A stretch of 64,000 bases of DNA, from contig JAVDKL010000003.1 in assembly GCA_030849965.1 (NCBI GenBank), forward strand, positions 62,001 to 126,000, read 5' to 3'. The DNA comes from Schauerella fraxinea. Lineage in GTDB: Bacteria > Pseudomonadota > Gammaproteobacteria > Burkholderiales > Burkholderiaceae_B. Position 1 is the first letter of the stretch. Each line of letters begins with the position of its first letter. The translations under genes were made by a program, and so were the position numbers. This document shows positions 1 to 11,251 of this stretch, piece after piece. Under the pieces are notes generated by a model. It did no database searches, was not told the origin of the DNA, and worked only from the letters and a program-made list of their open reading frames with translations.

Positions 1-1329
1 GCCTCCACGGCTCGGATGGCCGAGATCGAGGCGCTGCTCTACAGCGACGAAGACCGCACCGCGTTTGCCGCAGTGAGCACCGCGCGCGCCAATTTCCGCG
101 CCTTCACGGATCAAGTGATCGTGCCGGCATTGGCCAATAACAAGGCCGAGGCCACGCGATTGCTCTACGGTCCGGGTTACGCCACCCAGGGTGCCTACTT
201 GGCCGCGTTGAAAACGCTGGTCGATGTGCAGAACCGGCAGATCACGATCGCCAGCGACGCCTCGCATCGCGACGCCACAGAGGGGATGTGGGTGATGATT
301 CTGGCGGCATTGATTGCTGCGGTTGCGGGCCTGACGTGCGCATTGCTCATCACACGTTCGGTCACGCGGCCGCTCAAGGCCGCTGTGGAATCGGCCGACC
401 GCGTTGCCAGCGGCGATCTGAGTATTCCCGTGCCCACAGGCGCGCGCGATGAAACCGGACAACTGCTCAACGCACTGCAACGCATGCAGGACAGTCTGCT
501 GACCACCGTGACGACCGTTCGCGACAACGCGCACAACGTGGCCTTGGCGAGTGCGGAGATTTCGCAGGGCAACACCGACCTCAGCGGCCGCACCGAAGAG
601 CAGGCATCGGCTTTGGAAGAGACGGCCGCGTCGATGGAACAACTGGGCAGCACCGTGCGCCAGAACGCGGACAACGCGCAGCAGGCCAATCAATTAGCCC
701 TGCAGGCGCGCACGTCGGCGATGACGTGCGGCGATGTGGTGGGCGAAGTCGTGGAAACGATGAAGGGCATCAACGACAGTTCCAAGCGCATCGTCGACAT
801 CATTGCAGTGATCGACAGCATCGCCTTTCAAACGAACATTCTGGCGTTGAACGCGGCTGTGGAAGCTGCGCGTGCGGGTGAGCAGGGCCGTGGCTTTGCG
901 GTGGTGGCGAGCGAAGTGCGCAACCTCGCACAGCGCAGCGCCGAAGCCGCCAAGGAGATCAAGGGATTGATCACCACCAGCGTGACCAAGGTCGAACTCG
1001 GCACCACACAGGCCGATCGGGCAGGCGAGAGCATGGGTGAAGTGGTGGCGTCGATTCGCCGCGTGGCCGACATCATGGGCGAGATCAGCGCGGCAACGGT
1101 CGAGCAGAGTCAGGGCGTGGCGCAAGTGGGGCAGGCCGTCAATCAGATGGATCTGACCACGCAGCAGAACGCAGCCTTGGTCGAAGAAAGCGCCGCAGCC
1201 GCTGTCGGCTTGAAAGAGCAAGCCGATGCCTTGGTGCAGGCGATGGCGGTGTTCAACGTGACGCGTCGTGCGGAACACAGTGACCAGGGCACCGCCCCAC
1301 GCGCGTTGGGCGCGCCGGCGTTTGCCTGA
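1..1329 (+). CDS. Methyl-accepting chemotaxis protein, 5' end outside window
   Basis: This is an inner-membrane chemoreceptor that signals through CheA/CheW. The frame is open from base 1, before the first ATG at 16, so the gene almost certainly starts upstream. What is visible is the end of a helical periplasmic sensor domain, one membrane segment (about residues 95-117 counted from the ATG at 16), a HAMP linker, then the coiled-coil signalling domain. The hairpin tip carries the near-invariant [20 protein letters not shown] stretch followed by [14 protein letters not shown], and methylation-helix sequences such as [20 protein letters not shown] are clear. No C-terminal CheR-binding pentapeptide (NWETF type) is seen; the protein ends GAPAFA. 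The ligand cannot be told. A strong bidirectional terminator lies about 90 bp downstream. Confidence 0.95.
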   Translation, partial: ASTARMAEIEALLYSDEDRTAFAAVSTARANFRAFTDQVIVPALANNKAEATRLLYGPGYATQGAYLAALKTLVDVQNRQITIASDASHRDATEGMWVMILAALIAAVAGLTCALLITRSVTRPLKAAVESADRVASGDLSIPVPTGARDETGQLLNALQRMQDSLLTTVTTVRDNAHNVALASAEISQGNTDLSGRTEEQASALEETAASMEQLGSTVRQNADNAQQANQLALQARTSAMTCGDVVGEVVETMKGINDSSKRIVDIIAVIDSIAFQTNILALNAAVEAARAGEQGRGFAVVASEVRNLAQRSAEAAKEIKGLITTSVTKVELGTTQADRAGESMGEVVASIRRVADIMGEISAATVEQSQGVAQVGQAVNQMDLTTQQNAALVEESAAAAVGLKEQADALVQAMAVFNVTRRAEHSDQGTAPRALGAPAFA

Positions 1330-1420
1330 TGGCGCGAAGCATGGGCCGTTCAGCGCCCGTTCGTTCAACGTAGAGCGCTTGTGCGCTGCAGGTGGCCTGA
1401 GACGAACGACAAATAACGAC

Positions 1421-1450
1421 AAAAAGCCGAGGCATGAGCCTCGGCTTTTT
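1421..1450. terminator. Bidirectional rho-independent terminator
   Basis: A perfect 13-bp inverted repeat, AAAAAGCCGAGGC / GCCTCGGCTTTTT, has a 4-nt loop (ATGA). An A-run on one side and a T-run on the other let it serve both the chemoreceptor gene on the plus strand and icd on the minus strand, which converge here. Confidence 0.93.
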
Positions 1451-1473
1451 GGGTGACGACACGGGCGCTGGTG

Positions 1474-3789
<2,316 letters not shown>

Positions 3790-3919
3790 TCAGCTGCATC
3801 GAGCATTGTCGCCAAAATCGAGGGTTTCAGCAAAGCGCGTGGCGATCGCGGCATCGGCGCGATCGCCGGCAGCCCCAGCGAGGCGCTTTACGCGGCACGC
3901 CGAGCGGCGTCTTGCGCGG

Positions 3920-4882
3920 TCACGATTGCCGGGATGCGTCAACCGGGGGGCGAACGGCGCCCACCTGATCGATCAGCCGCCCGTAGTGCTGGGGCCGGCG
4001 ATGATTGGCAAAGTTGAACATCTTTTCCTGGCCTTGCTTGCACGCATCGAAGTCGCAATCGGCCACGATGACCTCATCGTCCAGCGTTTGTGCCTGCGCG
4101 ACGACCACGCCGTTGGGGTCGACGATGCAACTCGCGCCGATCAGGCCGAAGCCGTCTTCCACACCTGCCTTCGCGGTGCTCACGGCCCAGGTCGAATTCA
4201 TATAGGCGTTGGCCTGGGTGGCCAGCAGCGAATGGAATGTGCGCAAGGCGGCATCTTCGCTCGATCCGCCATTGGGATCGTAGGCGGCGGAGTTATAGCC
4301 CATCAACATCAATTCGCAGCCTTGCAGCCCATAGCTGCGCCAGGCTTCGGGCCAGCGGCGGTCGTTGCAGATCAGCATGCCGGTCACCGGTGCACCCCAC
4401 GCTTGCGGGCCGTAGAACGCCTGAAAGCCCAGGTCGCCGTACTCGAAATAGCGCTTCTCGAGTTGATGCACGCGTGCGCCTTCGCGCGGTTCGACCGAGC
4501 CGGGCAGATGCACTTTGCGATAGTGGCCGATGATCTTGCCGTTGGGCGCAACGGTGATGGCGCTGTTGAAGTGTTTGCCGTCGGGCGTTTTCTCGGCATA
4601 GCCCAAATAGAAACCCACCTTCAATTCACGCGCGCGATCGAACAGCGGTTGCACGTCAGGGTTCGGCATGGCCGCCTCGAAATACGCGTCGACGTCTTCA
4701 GGCGCGAGCAACCAGCGCGGAAAGAACGTGGTCAACGCCAGCTCGGGAAACACCACCAATTGTGCGCCTTGGCTGGCGGCGTGTTCGAGCAACGCGAGCA
4801 TGCGCTGCAGCGTGTGCGGGCGGGCGTCGGATCGATTGACCGCACCCATCTGGGCGGCGGCAATGCGCGCAAGTCTCGTCAT
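3920..4882 (-). CDS. N-carbamoyl-D-amino acid amidohydrolase (nitrilase superfamily)
   Basis: It hydrolyses N-carbamoyl-D-amino acids to D-amino acid, CO2 and ammonia, the second step of hydantoin breakdown. The 320-residue product has the nitrilase Glu-Lys-Cys triad: E47 in VVFPELALTTFFPRW, K123 in HYRKVHLPG and C172 in LICNDRRWPEAW. E47 and C172 sit at the same numbers as in the Agrobacterium D-carbamoylase as I remember it. LEKRYFEYGDLGF and RRPQHYG are further family blocks. The start at 4882 follows a GAAGAGA ribosome site; the open frame extends 43 codons upstream but resembles nothing. No hydantoinase or hydantoin racemase is adjacent, so the physiological substrate may be another ureido compound. 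Confidence 0.9.
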   Translation of the reverse strand: MTRLARIAAAQMGAVNRSDARPHTLQRMLALLEHAASQGAQLVVFPELALTTFFPRWLLAPEDVDAYFEAAMPNPDVQPLFDRARELKVGFYLGYAEKTPDGKHFNSAITVAPNGKIIGHYRKVHLPGSVEPREGARVHQLEKRYFEYGDLGFQAFYGPQAWGAPVTGMLICNDRRWPEAWRSYGLQGCELMLMGYNSAAYDPNGGSSEDAALRTFHSLLATQANAYMNSTWAVSTAKAGVEDGFGLIGASCIVDPNGVVVAQAQTLDDEVIVADCDFDACKQGQEKMFNFANHRRPQHYGRLIDQVGAVRPPVDASRQS

Positions 4883-5359
4883 GGCGTGTTCTCTTCGGGT
4901 CGAGGGACGCACTGCGCAGCGGCCCGGTCGGAAGGCGCCTGGCCCGCAATGCCAAACGATTGTGAGCGCGATGGCCGGGCAGGGCAACCTCGCGCCCCGC
5001 ATGCAAGGCACAGACGTGTTTCACGCTAATGGTTTGAAACTAAAGAGAATTTGGCCGTAATGCGGCAGGTTGCCGGCAACGTCGATAACCGCTTGTTATG
5101 CGCGACCCACAAATCTTGATGCCTTGAGGGAGCAGAATCGCCGCCGGGGTGGCGGATGTGCATCTGTTCGTCTGCGTGAGCGATTGCGCAAGTGACCGCC
5201 GGTTTGACCGCGTATTTGATCGCGTGTTCGGCCGGGCGGTCTGATGCAAACGTTGCGGTGCCAGACCGTGCGGCGCCCGATACGATTTATAGTACGCGCC
5301 CCGCAGGCCGCGATCGCGGCCTGACGCCATCGCATTGTTTCTGCTTTTATCGGTTTTTC
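4883..5359. other. Intergenic region between divergent genes
   Basis: This 477-bp gap should hold the promoters of the D-carbamoylase (leftward) and the exported ankyrin protein (rightward). I see no convincing gene. A 96-codon minus-strand frame (5040-5330) has low-complexity Arg/Ser/Thr-rich composition and no ribosome site. Two direct 12-bp near-repeats (TTTGACCGCGTA at 5203 and TTTGATCGCGTG at 5215) and a 20-bp palindrome at 5304-5323 are the only structure noticed. No clear -35/-10 pair could be assigned. Confidence 0.6.
5304..5323. repeat. Perfect 20-bp palindrome upstream of the ankyrin gene
   Basis: CAGGCCGCGA / TCGCGGCCTG is a perfect dyad without spacer, ending 36 bp before the ATG at 5360. 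It could be an operator or an RNA hairpin in the leader. It is very GC-rich, so chance is less remote than for an AT-rich palindrome. Confidence 0.5.
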
Positions 5360-7888
5360 ATGTCGCTGCTGCGTTCTCGTTTTCCCCTGCGCGCGTGCGC
5401 TTTGGCCCTCTTGTGCGCAAGTGCCTGCGTGACGGTCGATCGCGCGGCCCGCGCCAACGATGTGGGTGCGGTGATCGAGTCGATTCAGTTGTCGCGCTTC
5501 GGCTTGAATGCGCCCGAAACGCGGGTCGCCGCCAGTGACGGGCGCGATGTGGCGTGGGTGGTGGGGCGCATGCAGAACCGCCTCTTTTTGTACCGCTACG
5601 ACAAAACGGTGCAGCCCGCGCGGCGTGTGCTGCGATCCGACGCGATGGCGATGCCCGACGATTTGTTGCGCGCCGCGCGCGAAGCCGCAGTGGCGATCAA
5701 CGTGCGTGCCTTCGATGCGCAGCAGTGGGTGTGGGTGGGTGTTTCCTTCACAGGGTCATCTACGGAGACGCCCGCGCGCGGGTTTTTGGTCGATGGTGAA
5801 GGCCGTGTGGCCAGCGTGGTGGCCGACACGCGGCTCGCCACCATCGTGGGCCCGATCGCCTGGGATGCACGGCGGCAGGAAGAAGCGCGCGCCGTGTTGA
5901 AGCAAACCGTGCTGCGCCCCAGCGGCTCACTCGAAACGTTTCCGGCAGCGCTCGCCTTCGAGCAGACCACGCCGCCCAACCGCGAGGCCGAATTGCGGCG
6001 CCTGCATGGGGTGGCACGCAGTGCGTGGCGCGGCGATGCGCGCGCATTCGCCGACGCGCTGAGTGGACTGACGGCCATTTTTCAGCAACACGATTTTCGC
6101 GATATCGATCCGGCCAACGGCGATCCTGCAACGGTAGCCATGCTCAACGACTATGCGTTCTGGCTGACGCAGCGCGGCGATCCTATCGTGGCGGAGCCCG
6201 TGATGAGCGACGTGTTGCGCCGGGCGCCCGATCGTGTGCCCGCGTATCTGAATCGCGCCGATGCGCGCATGGCGGTGGCGCAGCACAAGTATGAAAACGA
6301 GCGCACGTACTACCAGGCCCTGGCGCGCGAGGACTATCGCGAGTACTGCTCGCGCCGGTTGAAGGATGGCGCGGATATCCCATCGAACGTGGCCGGGCGG
6401 ATTCAGACGGCGCTTGCGACGACAACCTTGGACGCCACGACCTGCCGTCCGCAGTATGTGGTGTTCTCGGCCATTGCCGCCGCCGATGTGGCGGGCGTGA
6501 ACGCCCAACTGGCGCTCGGCCAGGATGCGAACGTGCGCAATGCGCGGGGCGTGAGCGCGTTGAGCGCCGCCGTGAGCAGCGACAACCTGGAGATCGTGCG
6601 CGCCCTGTTGGCAGCAGGAGCACGGCCCGACGAACGCGATCTGGGCACGGCGATCTCGCGGTCGGCGCGCGCCGCCGGGGCCACGGATGCCGGGCGGGCC
6701 GCGCCCGACGCCAACCGGTTTGCCATCGCTGACGCGTTGCGCGAGGGCGGCGCGGCCGTCGACAGCCGAAACGCCGACGGCGCCACCTTGCTGATGCAAC
6801 GCATTGCGTACTACGCCGACGATCGGCCCGCCGTGCAGTATTTACTGGATCATGGCGCCGATCCCCAGGCCCGCGATAAGCGCGGGCAGAGCGTGTTGCA
6901 TATCGCGATGGCAAGGCAGAAGGCCCGCTGGGTGGCTGAAGCGCTGCTGGCGCGTGGCGTCGATGCCAGTCCCACTTACGGCAGCATGTCGTACGGATAT
7001 CAGGTGATGCACGAAACGCCGCTGCTCGATCTGCTGCGCACGTCTACCTCACCGATCCGACCCGGTGTGGCGCCGGAGGTGCCCGACGGCATCGCCTTCT
7101 TGATCGCGCATGGCGCCGATACGGCCGTGGGTGGATATGGCCTGCGCGATAGCGGCGTACCACGCAACGGCTTGCGTGAGGCGTTGGCGCTGGCAGGTGC
7201 CTACTTGTCGCCCGCGCTGATCGATCGGCTCGTGCAGGCGGCGCGCAAGCCGTCGGGCGAGCTGGATGCCACGCCGTTGACGCGGCTGCTGATGCAATGG
7301 AGTCGCGCCGAATATGCGGCGGCGCAGGATCTGCCGGCGAAGGCGGCATGGGACGTGACGCGCGCGGCGTATCGCGCAACGGCCGAGTCCCTTTTGGCGG
7401 CCGGCGTGCCGGTCAACCTCGCGGCCACGCCCGATGGCGTGTTGCCGCGCGACACGATCTCGCTGTTGGCGGCACCGTGGGTGCCCGACGATCTTTATCG
7501 ACAGTGGCTGGCCGCCGGCGCCGACCAAGGCTTGCGCACCGATGAGTGGACGCGGATTTACGGCGTCGAACAGCCGCAGGTGCTGCCGGTCATCACCATG
7601 CAGTTGGCGGGCGAGCACGCGAAGGTGGATATGCTCCTGGCCGACGATCGTGCGTTGTTCAGCAACGCGACGCGGTGCGGCATGACGGTCGCCGATGCGT
7701 TGGCCGTGCAGGTGGCGAACGACGGGATGGTGAGCCCCGATATGGGCCGGGTGGTAAGCCAATTGATGGCGGGCGCGGCGCGCGCGCCGGCGTGCGACTA
7801 CACGCAAACGTCGCAGATCCGCAATGGCGCGGGCATGCGGGCGATCGATATGGCCGCCCGGTTGGGCGTGACGCTGCCAGCGCTTTGA
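5360..7888 (+). CDS. Exported ankyrin-repeat protein with TPR-like middle
   Basis: The product of 842 residues is of unknown function. It begins with a signal peptide (MSLLRSRFPLRACALALLCA..., likely cut after ARA near residue 33), so it should act in the periplasm or outside. Residues of about 240-340 look like TPR helices (LNDYAFWLTQRGDP, VPAYLNRADARMAVAQ). From about residue 360 there are ankyrin units: GVSALSAAVSSDNLEIVRAL, GATLLMQRIAYY, AVQYLLDHGADPQARDKRGQ and SVLHIAMARQKARWVAEALL. The C-terminal third is more diverged. I chose the ATG at 5360 because the signal peptide starts there; no good ribosome site is visible. The gene converges with the Bug gene, leaving a single base between the two stop codons. 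Confidence 0.75.
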   Translation: MSLLRSRFPLRACALALLCASACVTVDRAARANDVGAVIESIQLSRFGLNAPETRVAASDGRDVAWVVGRMQNRLFLYRYDKTVQPARRVLRSDAMAMPDDLLRAAREAAVAINVRAFDAQQWVWVGVSFTGSSTETPARGFLVDGEGRVASVVADTRLATIVGPIAWDARRQEEARAVLKQTVLRPSGSLETFPAALAFEQTTPPNREAELRRLHGVARSAWRGDARAFADALSGLTAIFQQHDFRDIDPANGDPATVAMLNDYAFWLTQRGDPIVAEPVMSDVLRRAPDRVPAYLNRADARMAVAQHKYENERTYYQALAREDYREYCSRRLKDGADIPSNVAGRIQTALATTTLDATTCRPQYVVFSAIAAADVAGVNAQLALGQDANVRNARGVSALSAAVSSDNLEIVRALLAAGARPDERDLGTAISRSARAAGATDAGRAAPDANRFAIADALREGGAAVDSRNADGATLLMQRIAYYADDRPAVQYLLDHGADPQARDKRGQSVLHIAMARQKARWVAEALLARGVDASPTYGSMSYGYQVMHETPLLDLLRTSTSPIRPGVAPEVPDGIAFLIAHGADTAVGGYGLRDSGVPRNGLREALALAGAYLSPALIDRLVQAARKPSGELDATPLTRLLMQWSRAEYAAAQDLPAKAAWDVTRAAYRATAESLLAAGVPVNLAATPDGVLPRDTISLLAAPWVPDDLYRQWLAAGADQGLRTDEWTRIYGVEQPQVLPVITMQLAGEHAKVDMLLADDRALFSNATRCGMTVADALAVQVANDGMVSPDMGRVVSQLMAGAARAPACDYTQTSQIRNGAGMRAIDMAARLGVTLPAL

Positions 7889-7889
7889 A

Positions 7890-8882
7890 TCAATCCATCG
7901 TCAGCTTGGCATCCGCGATGACGCGGCCCCAGTAATCGAGTTGCTGCTTGGTGTAGGCAGCAAGGTCGGTCGAGCTCATTTTCTCGAACGTCATGCCTTG
8001 GCCCTCGGCCTGCTTGATCAGCGCAGGATCGCTCAAGAGCTTGTCGAGTTCGGTGTGCAGGCGCTGCACGATCGGGTCGGGCGTGCCTTTGGGGGCGTAC
8101 ATCGCAAACCACGAGTCGAGTTCGAATCCGACGAGGCCCGCCTCCTTGGCGGTGGGCACATCGGGCAGGGAGGTGAGCCGTTGATCGCCCGTCACGGTCA
8201 GCGCTTTGATGCGGCCTGCCTTGATCTGCGGCATCACGCCGGCTGCGCTGGTGATGTACATGTCCACTTGCCCGGCGGCCAGATCCTGGACGGCACCGCC
8301 TGCGCCTTTATATGGAATGTGCTCGATCTTGGTGCCGGTGATCTGTTTGAACAATTCGCCCGCCACGTGCGGTACCGAGCCATTGCCCGAAGAGGCGTAG
8401 TCGAGCTTGCCGGGATTGGCGCGGGCGTAGTCGACCAGTTCCTTGATCGAATTGACGGGCAATTTGGCGTTGACCACAAACACCTGCGGCGAGCGCGCCA
8501 CCATGCCGATGGGGGCAAAATCCTTGATGGGATCCCAACCGGCGTTTTTGAAGAGATGTGGGTTGCCCACGTGGAAGCCGTTGTACGACAGCAGCAGCGT
8601 GTAGCCATCGGGGGGAGCCGCTGCGACGTACTGATTGCCGATGTTGCCGCTGGCGCCGGGCTTGTTTTCGACCAACACGGGTTGCCCCATTGCCTTGGAC
8701 AACGGCTCCGACAGCAGGCGCGCCAGATAATCGATCGAGCCGCCGGGTTGGGAGGCGACGATCACCATGATGGGCCGGCTCGGGTAGGGTGCCGCGGCAA
8801 GCGCGGTGTGCGCGCAAACGCTCAAGCTCAGGGCGGCGATAAGCAAACACGCGCGCGGGGCGTGGGGCAATGAAACGATCAT
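7890..8882 (-). CDS. Bug-family tripartite tricarboxylate transporter solute-binding protein
   Basis: This periplasmic binding protein (330 residues) captures an organic acid for a TTT-type importer. It has a signal peptide ending ALAA, then the family start YPSRPIMVIV, the ligand-loop motif ASQPGGSIDYLARLL, and the GNIGNQYVAAAPPDGYTLLL block. A good ribosome site (CAGGAG, 8 nt) precedes the ATG at 8882. It is the last gene of a probable operon with the CitE-like lyase and CoA-transferase, whose substrates are carboxylic acids, so it probably binds the acid that those enzymes activate and cleave. No TctA/TctB membrane partner is adjacent, which is normal for Bug genes. Confidence 0.93.
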   Translation of the reverse strand: MIVSLPHAPRACLLIAALSLSVCAHTALAAAPYPSRPIMVIVASQPGGSIDYLARLLSEPLSKAMGQPVLVENKPGASGNIGNQYVAAAPPDGYTLLLSYNGFHVGNPHLFKNAGWDPIKDFAPIGMVARSPQVFVVNAKLPVNSIKELVDYARANPGKLDYASSGNGSVPHVAGELFKQITGTKIEHIPYKGAGGAVQDLAAGQVDMYITSAAGVMPQIKAGRIKALTVTGDQRLTSLPDVPTAKEAGLVGFELDSWFAMYAPKGTPDPIVQRLHTELDKLLSDPALIKQAEGQGMTFEKMSSTDLAAYTKQQLDYWGRVIADAKLTMD

Positions 8883-8937
8883 GGGGCTTGTCTCCTGTTG
8901 TGCGCGCCTGTGTCGGCTGCGTCGTGTTTAGCAATGA

Positions 8938-10137
8938 TCAAAGGGTGTGATTATTCCTGAGCGCGTCGATGCGTTCGGGCGCCAGGCCAAGCACGCGTTC
9001 GAGAATAGCGTTGGTATCGGCGCCCAGCGCGCGGCCCAGATGACGCAGCGTGGGCGGCGTGGCCGACATCATCGGCATGCCGGACGGCACGACCACGTCG
9101 CCCGCACGTTCGTCGGTGGTGGCGACCAGGTTGCCGCGCGCCTGATATTGGGGGTCGGCAAAGATATCGTCCACCGCATAGATGGGGCCGCACGGCACGC
9201 CGGCGTCGTCGCACAGCGCCACGACCGCTTCGCGTGTGTGGCCGCCCACCCATAAGGCGATGGCGGCGTTGACCTCGGCGCGCGCCGCCACGCGTTGTCC
9301 GTTGGTGGCAAAGCGCGCGTCGGCCAGCGGTGTATCGCCCATCAGGCGCGCCAGCCGCGCAAAGATCTTGTCGCTCGAGCACGCCAGGGCGACCCACTTG
9401 CCTTCGCTGGTCTGCCAATGCCCATGCGGCACCACGTGCGGCACATCCGCGCCCAGACGCTCGCGCACGACGCCATGCTTGGCGTATACCGGCACCATCT
9501 CGTCGAGCAGGCGAAACATCGATTCGTATAGCGACACGTCGATCACCTGGCCCGGCTCGCCGCGATCCACGCCGCGCAGCGCGAGCAATACGCCCAGGGC
9601 ACCCCAGATGCCCGAGGTGTAGTCGGCCAGCGACGTCGATCCCGGCACGACGGGCCGTCCATCGGCTTCGCCCGCCAGGTGCGACAGGCCGCTGAAGCCG
9701 TGGGCCACGCGTGCAAAGCCGGCCTTTTCGCGATAGGGGCCGGTTTGCCCATACGCACTCACACGCAACAGCACGATTTTCGGATTGGCCGCGCGCAGCA
9801 CGTCCATCCCCAGCCCCCATTTTTCGAGCGTGCCGGGGCGAAAGTTTTCCAGCACGACGTGCGATTTGGCGACCAGCGCCAGAAACGTGTCGCGCCCGTC
9901 GGGCGTGCGCAAGTCGAGCGTCATGCAGGTTTTGTTGCGCGATTCGCTCAGCCACACGTAGGTGTCGCCGGCGTCTGAGGGCGTGCCGAATTTACGCAGG
10001 GGGTCACCCTCGCCGGGCTGTTCGATCTTGATGACTTCGGCACCGAAGTCGCCCAGGATGGTGCCGCAAAACGGTGCGGCCACGAAGGTGGCGATGTCCA
10101 GTACCCGGATATCGGCCAGCGGTGCAGCTTGGGTCAT
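8938..10137 (-). CDS. CaiB/BaiF (class III) CoA-transferase
   Basis: It moves CoA between carboxylic acids. The 399-residue sequence has the family opening LADIRVLDIATFVAAPFCGT, the EVIKIEQPGEGDPLR block, SRNKTCMTLDLRTPDGR, VVLENFRPGTLEKWGLG, and the catalytic aspartate in SLADYTSG (D172). The upstream lyase gene ends with TGA at 10139-10141, and this gene starts with ATG two bases later (CTGACATG), so the two are likely coupled; a GTG at 10146 would give three extra residues. Beside a CitE-like lyase it probably activates a dicarboxylate or hydroxy-dicarboxylate for cleavage, as in itaconate or citramalate routes, but no hydratase is present here and the substrate is open. Confidence 0.9.
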   Translation of the reverse strand: MTQAAPLADIRVLDIATFVAAPFCGTILGDFGAEVIKIEQPGEGDPLRKFGTPSDAGDTYVWLSESRNKTCMTLDLRTPDGRDTFLALVAKSHVVLENFRPGTLEKWGLGMDVLRAANPKIVLLRVSAYGQTGPYREKAGFARVAHGFSGLSHLAGEADGRPVVPGSTSLADYTSGIWGALGVLLALRGVDRGEPGQVIDVSLYESMFRLLDEMVPVYAKHGVVRERLGADVPHVVPHGHWQTSEGKWVALACSSDKIFARLARLMGDTPLADARFATNGQRVAARAEVNAAIALWVGGHTREAVVALCDDAGVPCGPIYAVDDIFADPQYQARGNLVATTDERAGDVVVPSGMPMMSATPPTLRHLGRALGADTNAILERVLGLAPERIDALRNNHTL

Positions 10138-10138
10138 G

Positions 10139-11149
10139 TCAGGCACTCGCGGTCGTATTGGATGCGGCGGCGCGTTCGAACGCGTCGATGGCGGCTTGCC
10201 GTGCGAGCAGCGAGCGCGCCAGTTTGCCGTGGGCCAGATCGATCAACACATCCTTCTCGGCAAACGCACCGTTGCCGCTTTCGCCCGACTGGCGCAACGC
10301 CGCTTCGATGCGTACGGCCCACTGCGTTTCTTCATCGGTAGGGGAAAAGAGCGCGTTGGCCTGGGCGATCTGCGAGGGGTGGATGGCCCACTTGCCTTCG
10401 AAGCCCAGGGCGGCCGCGCGTTGCGCCGAGGCGGTGTAGCCGTCGGGATCGCCGAAGTCGGTGAAGGGCCCATCGATGGCACGCAGCCCGTTGGCGCGGC
10501 AGGCGGCGGCGATGCGGGCCTGGGCGAAATGCCATTGGTCGTTCCAATGCGTTTCGCGTCGTCCCTCGGCATTGGGGTTCGTCATCACAGCATAGCGGGC
10601 GCTGGGACGACCGAACACGCGATCGTACGTGCGCATGTCGACCGTAAAGTCGCCCACGCCAAAAATCATTGCCTCGAGCCGATTGCTGGCGCTGGCGATC
10701 TCTTCGGCGTAGGCCACGCCTTGGGCAGTTTCGATCAGCACCTCGAGGCCGATGGGCCGCTCGCGCGGGGTGTCGTGTTCGACCCCGATGAGCAGTTGAT
10801 CGACGAAGCGTATATCGAACGCGCAGCCCGCCTTGGGCAACAGGATCATGTCCAGACGCGGGCACTGTGTGGCGAGCTCGAGGATGTCGCGCTGGCCCCA
10901 GGGGGTGTCCAGGCCGTTCACGCGCACCGATAGCGTTTTGTTGCGCCAGTCGTGGGTGTTAATCGCCTGGATGGCGAGGGCGCGCGCATCGACCTTGCGC
11001 GCATCGGCAACGGCGTCTTCCAGGTCGATGAAGATCGCGTCGGCGGCGCCCTCGGCGGCCTTCTGAAAAAACCGGGCCGAGGTGGCGGGCACGGCGAGTT
11101 CGGATCGTTGCAGACGCGGTCGGCGCGGCACGAAAGTGCGTGTGGACAC
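10139..11149 (-). CDS. HpcH/HpaI aldolase / CitE-like acyl-CoA lyase
   Basis: The product of 336 residues belongs to the CitE/malyl-CoA lyase family, which reversibly cleaves beta-hydroxyacyl-CoAs such as malyl- or citramalyl-CoA. Visible motifs are LAVPATSARFFQKAAEGAAD, the metal-site region IFIDLEDAVADARK, LIETAQGVAYAEEI (metal-binding Glu), FGVGDFTVDM (metal-binding Asp), and the C-terminal GFEGKWAIHPSQI. Translation starts at a GTG (11149) with a strong AAAGGAG seven bases before it. It is the first gene of the lyase/CoA-transferase/Bug operon. A LysR gene is divergent with a 102-bp shared promoter region, so that LysR protein is the probable regulator. Confidence 0.88.
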   Translation of the reverse strand: MSTRTFVPRRPRLQRSELAVPATSARFFQKAAEGAADAIFIDLEDAVADARKVDARALAIQAINTHDWRNKTLSVRVNGLDTPWGQRDILELATQCPRLDMILLPKAGCAFDIRFVDQLLIGVEHDTPRERPIGLEVLIETAQGVAYAEEIASASNRLEAMIFGVGDFTVDMRTYDRVFGRPSARYAVMTNPNAEGRRETHWNDQWHFAQARIAAACRANGLRAIDGPFTDFGDPDGYTASAQRAAALGFEGKWAIHPSQIAQANALFSPTDEETQWAVRIEAALRQSGESGNGAFAEKDVLIDLAHGKLARSLLARQAAIDAFERAAASNTTASA

Positions 11150-11251
11150 AGCTATACTCCTTTCAGCAGAATCAACAATAGAAAACGCTGCCGCGCCGGT
11201 GGCTCAAGCCCGCGCGCGCGAGGCAACGATGGTGTTGGGGGATGAGGCGGC

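Noticed and set aside
3920-4882. Plain nitrilase or beta-ureidopropionase
   Set aside because: The blocks LALTTFFPRW, LEKRYFEYGDLGF and RRPQHYG match D-carbamoylases much better.
5040-5330. Minus-strand frame of 96 codons in the gap before the ankyrin gene
   Set aside because: Low-complexity repeats of Arg/Ser/Thr/Asn arising from 12-bp direct repeats, no ribosome site, no resemblance to a family.
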